NCBI RefSeq assembly: GCF_039528175.1
Contig: NZ_BAAALH010000002.1
Coordinates: forward strand, 1,612,001-1,676,000
Length of the DNA: 64,000 bases
Origin: Citricoccus alkalitolerans
GTDB taxonomy: Bacteria > Actinomycetota > Actinomycetes > Actinomycetales > Micrococcaceae
Direction: 5' to 3'
Shown here one piece after another: positions 41,213 through 49,318 of the stretch. The position numbers and the translations under genes are program-made. Below the pieces are notes generated by a model that worked only from the letters and a program-made list of their open reading frames with translations, did no database searches and had not been told where the DNA came from. Numbering within the stretch: the stretch's first letter is position 1; each line of letters opens with the position of its first letter.

Positions 41213-41538
41213 GGATGTCCTCCTTGCCTACTGCCTGCTGGCGGGGGCCGTCGTGTCCGCGGAGCCGCTGGCTTCTGCTCGGGTTATCGGCACGTCGGCA
41301 CCGTGATTTTCCGTCTCGAGCACTGCGGGCCCGGTGATCCGCCCCGCTGACGGCCGGGGCGCGACGCCGGCACGTCACCGACCGCGTGAAACCGGACGCC
41401 CGTGGTCCGGCACCGGGCATAGGGGCTCGCGAGGGAATCTCTGGACCCGCACCACTGCAGGCATGCACGCGTGCGCGCACGCCCGCACCACCGCATCTAC
41501 GCATGCAGACACCCCCGCACCGAAGGAAGGCAGCCTCC
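41213..41538. other. Intergenic region upstream of flhA
   Basis: 326 bases without a gene, between the divergent protease gene and flhA. It holds a GCATAGGG motif (41417), and a stretch rich in GCATGC, GCACGC and GCATGCAG words (about 41455-41515) that can fold into alternative stems. Confidence 0.5.
41417..41424 (+). promoter_or_regulatory. GCATAGGG motif upstream of flhA
   Basis: Exact GCATAGGG with GAAACCGG 21 bases upstream (41388-41395), the same bipartite layout as before fliM. It lies 115 bases before the flhA start. Confidence 0.55.
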
Positions 41539-43599
41539 GTGACACTGGCGAAGCTCAAGCCGCTGGCCATGCCCATCGGCTTCGTGTTGATCGTGCTGCT
41601 GCTGATCGTCCCGGTTCCGGCACCCATGCTGGACGTCCTGATCGTCGTCTCCATCTCACTGTCGCTGGTGATCCTGCTGAACACGATGTTCGTCAGGAAG
41701 CCCCTGGACTTCTCGATCTTCCCCTCACTGCTGCTGGCCGCCACCATGCTGCGGCTGGGCATCAACGTGGCCTCCACCCGGCTGGTGCTGGGGGAGGCCC
41801 ACGCCGGGCAGGTGATCGATGCCTTCGGACAGGTGGCCGTGGGCGGCAACATGGTCATCGGATTCGTGGTGTTCCTGATCCTCGTGATCATCCAGTTCGT
41901 GGTGATCACCAAGGGCGCCGAACGCGTCTCCGAGGTCGGAGCCCGCTTCACCCTGGACGCCATGCCCGGCAAACAGATGGCCATCGACGCGGACCTCGCA
42001 GCCGGCCTCATCACCGAGGACCAGGCCCGCACGCGCCGGGGCGAAATCACCGCCGAGGCAGACTTCTATGGCGCCATGGACGGTGCCTCGAAGTTCGTCA
42101 AGGGCGATGCCATCGCGGGCATCATCATCCTGGTCATCAACCTCGTCGGCGGCGTGGTGGTCGGCATGATGATGCACGGCATGGGTGCCGTGGAGGCGCT
42201 GGAGACCTACGCGCTGCTGTCCATCGGCGACGGCCTGATCACCATCATCCCGTCCGTGCTGATGGCCACCGCCACCGGCATGATCGTCACCCGTTCCACG
42301 GCTGACGAGGACCTGGGCACCGCCACCACCAAACAGCTCTCCCAGTTCTCCACGCCGCTCGTGGTGGCCGGCGTGGCCGCGATCGCCATGGGCCTGATTC
42401 CCGGGATGCCACTGTTCACGTTCCTGCTTCTCGGGGTAGCGCTCGTCCTGACGGGCCGTGCTGCCGGCAAGGCGCGTGCCAAGGAGGCGGAGGAAGCCGA
42501 GGGCACCAAGGCCGCCGAGGACGCCGCCCGTCAACCGGTCAAAGACCCGGGACAGGACCTGATCCAACGCATGCGGACCTCCCCGGTGGAGGTGCACCTC
42601 GCCACGGACATCGTGGACCTGGCCAACGGATCGCCGGATGACCTGGTGGCCCGCATCCGCGGCGTGCGCGAACAGATGGCCCTGTCCCTGGGGGTCGTCA
42701 TCCCGCAGGTCCGCACCCGGGACAACGTGGAGCTGCCCGCGGGCGCCTACCGCATCCTCATCGCCGGCACCACCGCCGCCGAGGGGCAGGCCCCCGCCCG
42801 CCGGCTGCTCGCCCTCGGCGGCGACCTGGTCGCCCTGCCCGGCGCGCCGACCCGCGAGGCGGTCTTCGGCCTGGACGGCAAGTGGATCCCCGAGGAGATG
42901 CGCACCATCGCCGAGATGGCCGGTTCCGCCGTGTTCGACCGCACCACCGTGGTCACCACACAACTGGCCTCGGTGCTGGAGCGCCACGCCGCCCGGCTGC
43001 TGTCCCGCGCGGACGTCCAGACCATGCTGGATGCCGTCGCCGCGGACTCGCCGGAGACCGTGGAGGACGTGGTGCCCGGGCTGGTGCCCGCCTCGACCGT
43101 CCACCAGGTGCTGCAGGGCCTGCTCGCCGAAGGCGTGCCCATCAATGACCTGCCCCGCATCCTCGAGACGATCGCCCAGCGTGCCGGCACCTCCAAACTG
43201 ATCGAGCATCTGGTCGAGGGCTGCCGCCTTGCCCTCGCCCCGGTCATCGCCGAACGCGCCAGCGTGGACGGCGTGCTGACGGCGATCACCCTCGACCCGG
43301 TGTTCGAGCAAGGGCTGCTCGAGGGCCTGCGCACCGGCCCGGACGGCTCGTCCATCACCGGTTCCCTCGAGGTCTTCAACCGGCTCGCGGACGGTGTGCG
43401 CACCGCCGTGGCCGCCCGTGTGGCCGAGGGTGAGCAGCCCGTGCTCGTGTGCGGAGAGTCCCTCCGCGCCGACCTGGCCCGCAAGCTCGACTCCTGGTCC
43501 GTGGAGGTGGCCGTGCTGTCCTACACCGAGGCCTCCTCCCAGCCCAGCCTCCAGGTGAGGACGGCCGCGACAGTGGGTGGCGAGCGTGCGCTGGCGTAA
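41539..43599 (+). CDS. flhA: Flagellar export gate protein FlhA
   Basis: A 686-residue FlhA. The N-terminal half has about eight membrane helices with the conserved loop KGAERVSEVGARFTLDAMPG and KQMAIDADLAAGLITEDQAR. The C-terminal cytosolic domain binds chaperones. GTG 41539 is chosen since CGAAGGAAGG lies 9 bases upstream and the N-terminus MTLAKLKPLAMPIG fits. It is separated from flhB by the hairpin-flanked nuclease and the protease gene, whereas flhB-flhA are normally adjacent. It overlaps the next gene. Confidence 0.95.
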   Translation: MTLAKLKPLAMPIGFVLIVLLLIVPVPAPMLDVLIVVSISLSLVILLNTMFVRKPLDFSIFPSLLLAATMLRLGINVASTRLVLGEAHAGQVIDAFGQVAVGGNMVIGFVVFLILVIIQFVVITKGAERVSEVGARFTLDAMPGKQMAIDADLAAGLITEDQARTRRGEITAEADFYGAMDGASKFVKGDAIAGIIILVINLVGGVVVGMMMHGMGAVEALETYALLSIGDGLITIIPSVLMATATGMIVTRSTADEDLGTATTKQLSQFSTPLVVAGVAAIAMGLIPGMPLFTFLLLGVALVLTGRAAGKARAKEAEEAEGTKAAEDAARQPVKDPGQDLIQRMRTSPVEVHLATDIVDLANGSPDDLVARIRGVREQMALSLGVVIPQVRTRDNVELPAGAYRILIAGTTAAEGQAPARRLLALGGDLVALPGAPTREAVFGLDGKWIPEEMRTIAEMAGSAVFDRTTVVTTQLASVLERHAARLLSRADVQTMLDAVAADSPETVEDVVPGLVPASTVHQVLQGLLAEGVPINDLPRILETIAQRAGTSKLIEHLVEGCRLALAPVIAERASVDGVLTAITLDPVFEQGLLEGLRTGPDGSSITGSLEVFNRLADGVRTAVAARVAEGEQPVLVCGESLRADLARKLDSWSVEVAVLSYTEASSQPSLQVRTAATVGGERALA

Positions 43600-44854
43600 G
43601 TCCGTCTTCGCCGACACCCTCGAGGAGCTCGAGCACGAGGCCGAACTGCACTTCAGGCCCGGCACCACCTACTCCATCTTCAGCATCCGCGAGGAGGGCG
43701 GCGCCGAGGACCGTGTCAGCTACCGCGCGGACGCCCACCCGCCGCAGGAACCCGGCCAGCACCGGACACGGTCCCGTGGGTCGTCCTCCCCGAAGGACGG
43801 GCGCACGCGGGTCGGCCGCAACGTCGGGCACGACGGCGGCCCGGAGGCCCCGCAGGATGCCGGCCAGATGCCGGGAGGCAGCGCCGCCCGGCCGAGTATC
43901 GGCGGCGACGGTGCGGCCCCCGGTTCGATCTCCGGGCGCCTCGCCGCACTGGGGGCCGGTCCCCGGGGCGTCTCGGCGGGCGACCGGGTGAGTGATGCTC
44001 GGAGTGCTCCTCCGAGAGGTCCCGACGCCGGCCAGCCCGGTCTCGAGCGCACGCGCAGCGGCTCCGTGGGTGCAGTCAATCCGGACACCGTCCAGGAGAT
44101 CCCCGGCTGGGGCCCCGGACGGATCCCGACGACGGCCCTGCAGGGCGGTCCCGGACTGAACACGGCCTACGGCCTGCTCATGGACGGCGTCGCTGCCGGA
44201 GCCAACCCGAGCACCGAACCCGACACCGGAGCGAGCACCGGAGCGAGCACTGATCCGAGTACTGATCCGAGCACCCCCACGAGCATCGGGGCGGGCGCCG
44301 GATCCGGACACCGTCCTGCCGCCGTCGTCCCGGTGTTCTCCACCGAAGACCCGCACTTGCACGAGATGCTGGACCACGCGGCCGCGCCGCCGGACCTCCC
44401 GGACACCCTGCACGGCCTCCCGCACGCCGATCCGCCCGGCAGCTCCTCCACGCCGCGCCGCTTCCGGCTCGTGTTCGCGGGCCTGCTCGACGACGCCGTG
44501 GAGGCGGCCGAGCGGACCGGCCACCACACGTGGTCGGCGGCCGGCGTCCTCAATGGAGGACGGGCCGGGGCACCCGTGGTCTGCTACGGGCTCGGCGACG
44601 GCTCCGACGCGGCGCATCTGGCCGAGGGACTGCTCCGGTACGCGCCGATGCACCTGGTGCTGGCGATCGACTCCTCGCGCAAGCATGCCGATACCCAGGT
44701 CTGGGTGCGGCAGGTGGCGAAGGTGACCGAGCCGGCGTCGGTGGTGGCGGTGCCGCGCACCGTGACGGGCACCCCGGGAACCGTGCGGGACCTGGGGTAC
44801 CGTCTGTACACCCCGTCTGAGTTCGCCGAGTTCGCCGAGCACCCGCACCGGTGA
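43586..44854 (+). CDS. FlhF-like protein without GTPase P-loop
   Basis: A protein of about 422 residues in the flhF position after flhA. Residues 1-36 (MRWRKSVFADTLEELEHEAE ... SIFSIREEGG) follow the FlhF N-terminal pattern of a basic start, an ATxxEA-like helix and ILSTR-like strand. The C-terminal part (PMHLVLAIDSSRKHADTQVW) resembles the late GTPase segment of FlhF. No P-loop or DxxG motif can be found, so it cannot be an ordinary SRP-type GTPase. A Pro/Gly/Thr-rich linker with repeated ST-D-PST units fills 60-270. GTG 43586 has GGGTGG 5 bases upstream; GTG 43577 is an alternative. Confidence 0.55.
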   Translation: MRWRKSVFADTLEELEHEAELHFRPGTTYSIFSIREEGGAEDRVSYRADAHPPQEPGQHRTRSRGSSSPKDGRTRVGRNVGHDGGPEAPQDAGQMPGGSAARPSIGGDGAAPGSISGRLAALGAGPRGVSAGDRVSDARSAPPRGPDAGQPGLERTRSGSVGAVNPDTVQEIPGWGPGRIPTTALQGGPGLNTAYGLLMDGVAAGANPSTEPDTGASTGASTDPSTDPSTPTSIGAGAGSGHRPAAVVPVFSTEDPHLHEMLDHAAAPPDLPDTLHGLPHADPPGSSSTPRRFRLVFAGLLDDAVEAAERTGHHTWSAAGVLNGGRAGAPVVCYGLGDGSDAAHLAEGLLRYAPMHLVLAIDSSRKHADTQVWVRQVAKVTEPASVVAVPRTVTGTPGTVRDLGYRLYTPSEFAEFAEHPHR

Positions 44855-44883
44855 CGGGGCACAACCGACGCCCGGGCCCGGTT

Positions 44884-44896
44884 TTCTGCGCATGTC
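44884..44896 (+). promoter_or_regulatory. TTCTGCGCATGTC motif
   Basis: Third exact copy of the 13-base motif, 30 bases after the flhF-like stop and 47 bases before the GTG at 44943. ACAACCG lies 23 bases upstream. Confidence 0.55.
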
Positions 44897-44942
44897 AGAG
44901 GGTATGAACCGCACTCGGACCGAGTATCCCCAGGAGCCCACG

Positions 44943-45428
44943 GTGCACGACCTTCCCGCCCGCGATGACCTCCCGGACGGCACCACGGAGACGTGGCAGG
45001 ACATTGCCGGTCAGTACCGTGCGGACCACCGCGGCCCGCATTCCGTGGTGGACGCCGTGGACGAGATCCTGCTGGAGCTGGCCGAGGCCCTCTCCGACCG
45101 GTCCGCCCGAGAGTCCAGTGCCGGCGAACTCGCCCTGTCCCGCCGGACCCAACGCTACCGGCGCCGCGTCCACGAGCTGTATTCGCTTGCCGAGACCGTG
45201 GCCCAGGCGCAGATGGCGGCCTCCGTTCTCGAACTCGGGGCGCCGGCGTGGCTGTATGAACGGGAGGATGGGCGAGCCTGGCACCGCGAGATCGTCGCGC
45301 TGAACGACTATGCCTCCTGGGCCGTGAACCGCTCTGGCCGCGCCGTCCGGGACGGTCGCGCGGACGGTTTCGATGGTGTGGCAGATGGGTCGACCGCCGA
45401 GGACGGGGACACAGCCGGCCCCGGGTGA
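44943..45428 (+). CDS. Hypothetical helical protein, likely flagellar regulon
   Basis: A small soluble protein of about 161 residues. The middle is helical and Arg/Glu-rich (VVDAVDEILLELAEALSDRS, YRRRVHELYSLAETVAQAQM). The last 30 residues are acidic low complexity. I do not recognise it. GTG 44943 is chosen because AGGAG sits 6 bases before it; ATG 44904 and 44892 are alternatives but overlap or abut the TTCTGCGCATGTC motif. That motif, shared with fliA and flgB, suggests co-regulation with flagellar genes. Confidence 0.55.
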   Translation: MHDLPARDDLPDGTTETWQDIAGQYRADHRGPHSVVDAVDEILLELAEALSDRSARESSAGELALSRRTQRYRRRVHELYSLAETVAQAQMAASVLELGAPAWLYEREDGRAWHREIVALNDYASWAVNRSGRAVRDGRADGFDGVADGSTAEDGDTAGPG

Positions 45429-45533
45429 CTCATCGACCACGTTACATATCAGCAAGTACCAGCAGTTCTGGAAACCGTCAAGGGGTAGGCCTGCCCATCG
45501 CCGGGTGAGGTCATGCTGCCTAGCGTGGACAGC

Positions 45534-45932
45534 ATGTGGAATTCTGCCGAGAGCCCCTTGGGGGGCGTGACCGTCCTGGATGGCACCCCGGCCGAGTCGA
45601 CCACCCTCACCGGCTCTGTCTCCGGTCTGGTGCAGGTCCCCGCCGGCGTGACCGTGGACGTGACCGGCGTGCTCGAGAACGCGGTCGTCGCCGGCGCCGG
45701 CGCCGTGCGCGTCAGCGGCCTGATCGCCGAGGTGCTCCACGCCGGTGACACCCAGATCCTCGCCAGCGTCGGCTCCGTGCTGGCCCCGGCCGAGGCGGAC
45801 GGCGACTGGCGCGTGCTCACACCCGGCGGCACCTGGTCCGCGTCCCCCGAGATGGTCTTCCCGACGCCGGCCGCGGACTCCTCCGGTCGCCTCACCGACG
45901 ATCTGGCCTGGTACCCGGTCCCGCGCCACTGA
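45534..45932 (+). CDS. Hypothetical beta-rich protein
   Basis: A 132-residue protein with short hydrophobic beta repeats (GSVSGLVQVPAGVTVDVTGV, LENAVVAGAGAVRVSGLIAE). The repeats resemble a small right-handed beta solenoid of the polymer-forming/bactofilin style, but this is only a visual resemblance. No signal peptide. ATG 45534 is preferred, because TAGCGT lies 7 bases before it as in a leaderless transcript; ATG 45513 is an alternative. It lies between the flagellar locus and the ESX-like cluster with no clear operon. Confidence 0.5.
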   Translation: MWNSAESPLGGVTVLDGTPAESTTLTGSVSGLVQVPAGVTVDVTGVLENAVVAGAGAVRVSGLIAEVLHAGDTQILASVGSVLAPAEADGDWRVLTPGGTWSASPEMVFPTPAADSSGRLTDDLAWYPVPRH

Positions 45933-46059
45933 GATGCGGCGTGCATGGGGAGAGGTCCCCATCGACCCCGTACCGGGGGCTCGATAGCCTGAATCTCAAC
46001 CAGTGGAGAGCGGGGCATCGGACACCGGACCCTGCACCCAGACCCAAGGATGGATCGGC

Positions 46060-46545
46060 ATGGTCTCGTACAACATCGTCACCGATGAGTGCCAACGTGT
46101 GCTCAACCTCGTCTCAGAGGAACTCTTCGCCCTGCGCACCGACTACAAGTACGTCGATGACGACATCAAAGAACTCCGGGAGTACGTTTGCGGCAGGACA
46201 GAACGCGTAGACCAGACGGCCAGCCAGGCCGGCCTCGATGAGGCGTTGACAGCGTTCTATGACGAGGTGGACCCGTTTTTCGAAAGCCTCGCCGGTGAAC
46301 TCGGTCAGGTGTATCTGGCGATGCAGGATGTCTTGAACTACTTCGTCTCCGGAGACGCCGAGATGGATCACAACGCCGGCATGGGCCACCATGAGTTCCC
46401 CTACGAGTTGACGACGACGGGGGCGGGGGATCCGCCGCCCGCCTATGACACCAGGCAGATGTGGGAGGACAACCCCCACGCGATCCCGCTGAGCACCACT
46501 CCGAACAACCACTTCAGCACGTCCCTCGTCAACCACGCCTCCTGA
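46060..46545 (+). CDS. Small helical protein, WXG/ESX-like partner (putative)
   Basis: A 161-residue protein. The first 100 residues are helical and acidic (VTDECQRVLNLVSEELFALR, DEVDPFFESLAGELGQVYLA) with a helix-turn-helix shape like the small secreted partners of ESX/T7SS loci. The C-terminal part is Pro/Asn-rich and disordered. There is no WxG triplet, so this resemblance is structural guesswork. ATG 46060 begins MVSYNIVTDE; AAGGA lies upstream. It is followed 13 bases later by the large protein. Confidence 0.5.
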   Translation: MVSYNIVTDECQRVLNLVSEELFALRTDYKYVDDDIKELREYVCGRTERVDQTASQAGLDEALTAFYDEVDPFFESLAGELGQVYLAMQDVLNYFVSGDAEMDHNAGMGHHEFPYELTTTGAGDPPPAYDTRQMWEDNPHAIPLSTTPNNHFSTSLVNHAS

Positions 46546-46558
46546 AGGGACGTTCCCT

Positions 46559-48028
46559 ATGGCCACCGTGAACTCTGTCAGCAACGTCGATTTCCGCGGC
46601 GATGGCACGTCAACGCAGATGTACTCCGGCAGTGCCCCGGCCATGCCGGTCTTGCCGAATACCGCCACCGCGATGGAGATAGCCTCCCGCATCAACGAGA
46701 ACATGCGCAAGACGTTCGACCGCTTGATGTCCGCGGTGGACACGTGGTCTCAGTTGCGGCACTGCTATGAGGGACCGGAGCAGGAGACCGTGTACGCCGC
46801 CTTCAATGACCGATTGGAGCGCATCTCCGCCCTCAAGCTGGCCGGCGAGGCCCTCTTCGACGCCTACGCCATGTACGACGCCTCCCTGTCGTCGGACATC
46901 GTCGGCCGGCGCAACTCCTACACCGAGTGGGCCCCGGGCCACGTCAGCGAGTGTGCTGCGTACGAGCCATACATCGGCCAATGGTGCCGGAACCAGTACG
47001 GCACCGCGCATGGCCTCTGGCTCGCGATGGGGACCGAGGACGACGAGAAGATGGCCGTTCTCGAAGAGATGAACCGGCTGAAGGAAGCCAGGACCGCCCG
47101 GAAGTTCGAGGTCGAGCAGATCGTCTTCGACTTCAACGGCTACCGGGACGACCTCGCGCGGAGCCTCGAAGACGTGGACATGGAGGACCTGTCCGAGATC
47201 CGGTTCGAGACCCGCAACGAGGCCACCACCACGGTGGAGTCACAGGAGGACGTCAAGTCCCTGATGCGGGAGTCGGCGGCGTTCGAGAGCCTGGGCCTGG
47301 AGGACGCGGAGATCGAACAGATCGCTGCTGAGGTCTGGGCGGACCGCGGGTCCTTCCAGATCGGTCAGTTCACCGATGACCAGGGACGCCACTGGGTGAT
47401 GACCGCCGAGGGCACCATGGTCCGGGCCGGTTCGGCCATGGACCCGCGGCTCAATGCCACCGTCATGAGGACCATCGCCGAAGACCCGATCCTCGGACGG
47501 AAGGAGATTGAGTATCCGGGGATGGACGGCCGGGACTCCATGACCGTGGAGGCGCTCGTCTTCGGCCTGAATAAGGGCAACGAGGCCTTCACCGAGTGGG
47601 GAGTCGCGCAGTTCACCGGCGAGAACGCCAACATCCTGGGGATGAAGGTGAACTCCGGGATCATCGGTGCCGGCCTCTCCGTCCTCTCGATCGGTGCCAC
47701 GGCGGGGGACTACAAGAACTCCCAGGCGATGCTGTATCCGTTGATGTCCTCGACCGACCTCGATGAGCGTCATGGACGCGCCGTGGTGGTCGAGGGGGCC
47801 AGGACCGCGGGAACCGTGGTCCTGGGATCCGGAATGATGTTCGTGGCGGCGGCCGCAGGAGCCCCGACCGGGGGCGTCGGGGGTTTCATCGTCGCCGCAG
47901 TGGTCGACGACGTCACGGGGCGGGTCGTCGGCTGGATCGTGGACACGGTGAATGAGGGCCAGATCAGCGCCACCCAGGACGACATCAATGCGATGTCCGA
48001 CGACGAGCTGGAACGGGCCGACCAGTGA
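46559..48028 (+). CDS. Putative ESX/T7SS-type effector-like protein
   Basis: A 489-residue protein. The N-terminal 110 residues are helical, with a YEGPEQ turn between two helices (RINENMRKTFDRLMSAVDTW) like a WXG100-type domain. The middle is charged. Two glycine-rich hydrophobic segments (about 370-390 and 430-475, with GAPTGGVGGFIVAAVVDDVT) resemble glycine-zipper membrane hairpins of some T7SS toxins. No signal peptide is present. AAGGGA lies 8 bases before the ATG. It overlaps the next gene by four bases. Toxic activity is unproven. Confidence 0.55.
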   Translation: MATVNSVSNVDFRGDGTSTQMYSGSAPAMPVLPNTATAMEIASRINENMRKTFDRLMSAVDTWSQLRHCYEGPEQETVYAAFNDRLERISALKLAGEALFDAYAMYDASLSSDIVGRRNSYTEWAPGHVSECAAYEPYIGQWCRNQYGTAHGLWLAMGTEDDEKMAVLEEMNRLKEARTARKFEVEQIVFDFNGYRDDLARSLEDVDMEDLSEIRFETRNEATTTVESQEDVKSLMRESAAFESLGLEDAEIEQIAAEVWADRGSFQIGQFTDDQGRHWVMTAEGTMVRAGSAMDPRLNATVMRTIAEDPILGRKEIEYPGMDGRDSMTVEALVFGLNKGNEAFTEWGVAQFTGENANILGMKVNSGIIGAGLSVLSIGATAGDYKNSQAMLYPLMSSTDLDERHGRAVVVEGARTAGTVVLGSGMMFVAAAAGAPTGGVGGFIVAAVVDDVTGRVVGWIVDTVNEGQISATQDDINAMSDDELERADQ

Positions 48029-49308
48029 CGGCCCTCGGTGCGCGTCGGCCGCCGGGGACGGCGATCGAGGGCTCAGTGGACGGCCATCCCGTGTCCGTCC
48101 TCCCCGTCCCGGCTACGGCAGCAGGTCATCTGGACTGGGTCGCCCTGGCCGCATCACTGCCGTCGCCGCCCGCGGACGGCCCGCGGTTGCCGGTGCCGGA
48201 CGGCTGGGTGCAGATCCCCCTGGCCGGTGCCGAGCAGACGCTCTTCCTGGCCGAAGGGGCCCGGTACGAGGGGATCATGCCCCAGGTGTCGCTCCGCCAC
48301 GTTCGGTCCACGGCCCTGGGGGACCTCTTGACCGGCGATGTGGCCGCGAGGTGGCTGCCGCTCGGTATCGAACCGTGGACGGCGGGGGCGTGGCGGGGCG
48401 TACACGTCTCGTGGAGCCTGTCCAGATACGCCTCCACCGTCATCCGGCGTCAATGGATGCTGGACGACCGTCAGGGGGGCCTGTGGGAGGTCGTCGCCGA
48501 GACCAACGCGTACCTGTCCCACCACCTCTCCGCGGTGCTGGACGGCATGGTCGCCGGGATCCTCCCGGCCCCGGCGGCTGAGAGTGGCCTCACGGCCGAC
48601 CTCGCATGGTCCGTTGCCGCCGCGGAGGAGGCCCGTGGGCGCCTGCCGGCACCTGCCGCCGATGGCCTGGTGCAGGCCTCCGCGCACCGTGGCGAGGACC
48701 GGGACCGTATCGTCTCCGGCTTCGGTGCCGACGAGCCGGCCTGGATCATCGAGGCGGGCCGAGACCATGCCGCCACCGTCCGCCCCAGGCTCATCGGCCG
48801 GGTGTGGACCCACGGTGCCGAGGCCCTGGTCGAGTCTTCCGCCGCCGGCCCGGAGACTGCCGGCCCGGAAACCGTCGGCCTGGGCCGTTACACGCGGGAC
48901 GACGCCGCGGACATGATGCTGCGCCTGGTCGGGCACCGCCCCGAAGGTCCGGCGGACGTCCCGGCCCGTCTCCTACCGGCCGAGGAGTTCTCCGCCCGGC
49001 TGCACGATCCGACGATTCCGCTGCCCACGGAGGTGCCCTCGAACGCCGAGATCAGCCAAGCCATGGACCCGCAGGACATCTACCGGTGGTGGACCGCGGA
49101 CTGGTCCTGGTGGTCGGTGCGCCGGAATCAGGACGGCCTGCGCGTGCTGACCGTCGAGGGATTCGGCCACTACCTCTGGGACGGTGCCGGCGGCGTCCCG
49201 GGAGCCGACGGCAGCATGGTGCGAGTGCGCCCCGTCGACGGTCTGACCCTGTTCGGGGCGCTGACCGCGCTCGTGGGCCCGGCGGGGGCGAGTTCAGACG
49301 CGTCGTAG
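48025..49308 (+). CDS. Putative partner/immunity protein of the effector-like gene (LpqN-like N-terminal region)
   Basis: A 427-residue soluble protein encoded in a GTGA overlap with the effector-like gene. The N-terminal region (GWVQIPLAGAEQTLFLAEG, IMPQVSLRHVRSTALGDLL) resembles the LpqN/EspG-type alpha-beta folds found in ESX loci, but the match is general. The C-terminal third is Trp-rich (RWWTADWSWWSVRRNQDG), unlike the rest. A secretion-chaperone or immunity role is a guess from coupling. It ends 10 bases before tsaD. Confidence 0.45.
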   Translation: MTALGARRPPGTAIEGSVDGHPVSVLPVPATAAGHLDWVALAASLPSPPADGPRLPVPDGWVQIPLAGAEQTLFLAEGARYEGIMPQVSLRHVRSTALGDLLTGDVAARWLPLGIEPWTAGAWRGVHVSWSLSRYASTVIRRQWMLDDRQGGLWEVVAETNAYLSHHLSAVLDGMVAGILPAPAAESGLTADLAWSVAAAEEARGRLPAPAADGLVQASAHRGEDRDRIVSGFGADEPAWIIEAGRDHAATVRPRLIGRVWTHGAEALVESSAAGPETAGPETVGLGRYTRDDAADMMLRLVGHRPEGPADVPARLLPAEEFSARLHDPTIPLPTEVPSNAEISQAMDPQDIYRWWTADWSWWSVRRNQDGLRVLTVEGFGHYLWDGAGGVPGADGSMVRVRPVDGLTLFGALTALVGPAGASSDAS

Positions 49309-49318
49309 ACTGGAAGGC

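Noticed and set aside
41725..43668. Long minus-strand open frame opposite flhA
   Set aside because: Antisense of a certain flhA with His/Gly-biased composition typical of GC-rich shadows.
43586..44854. Calling this gene a normal FlhF GTPase
   Set aside because: No P-loop, DxxG or TKxD motif can be found.
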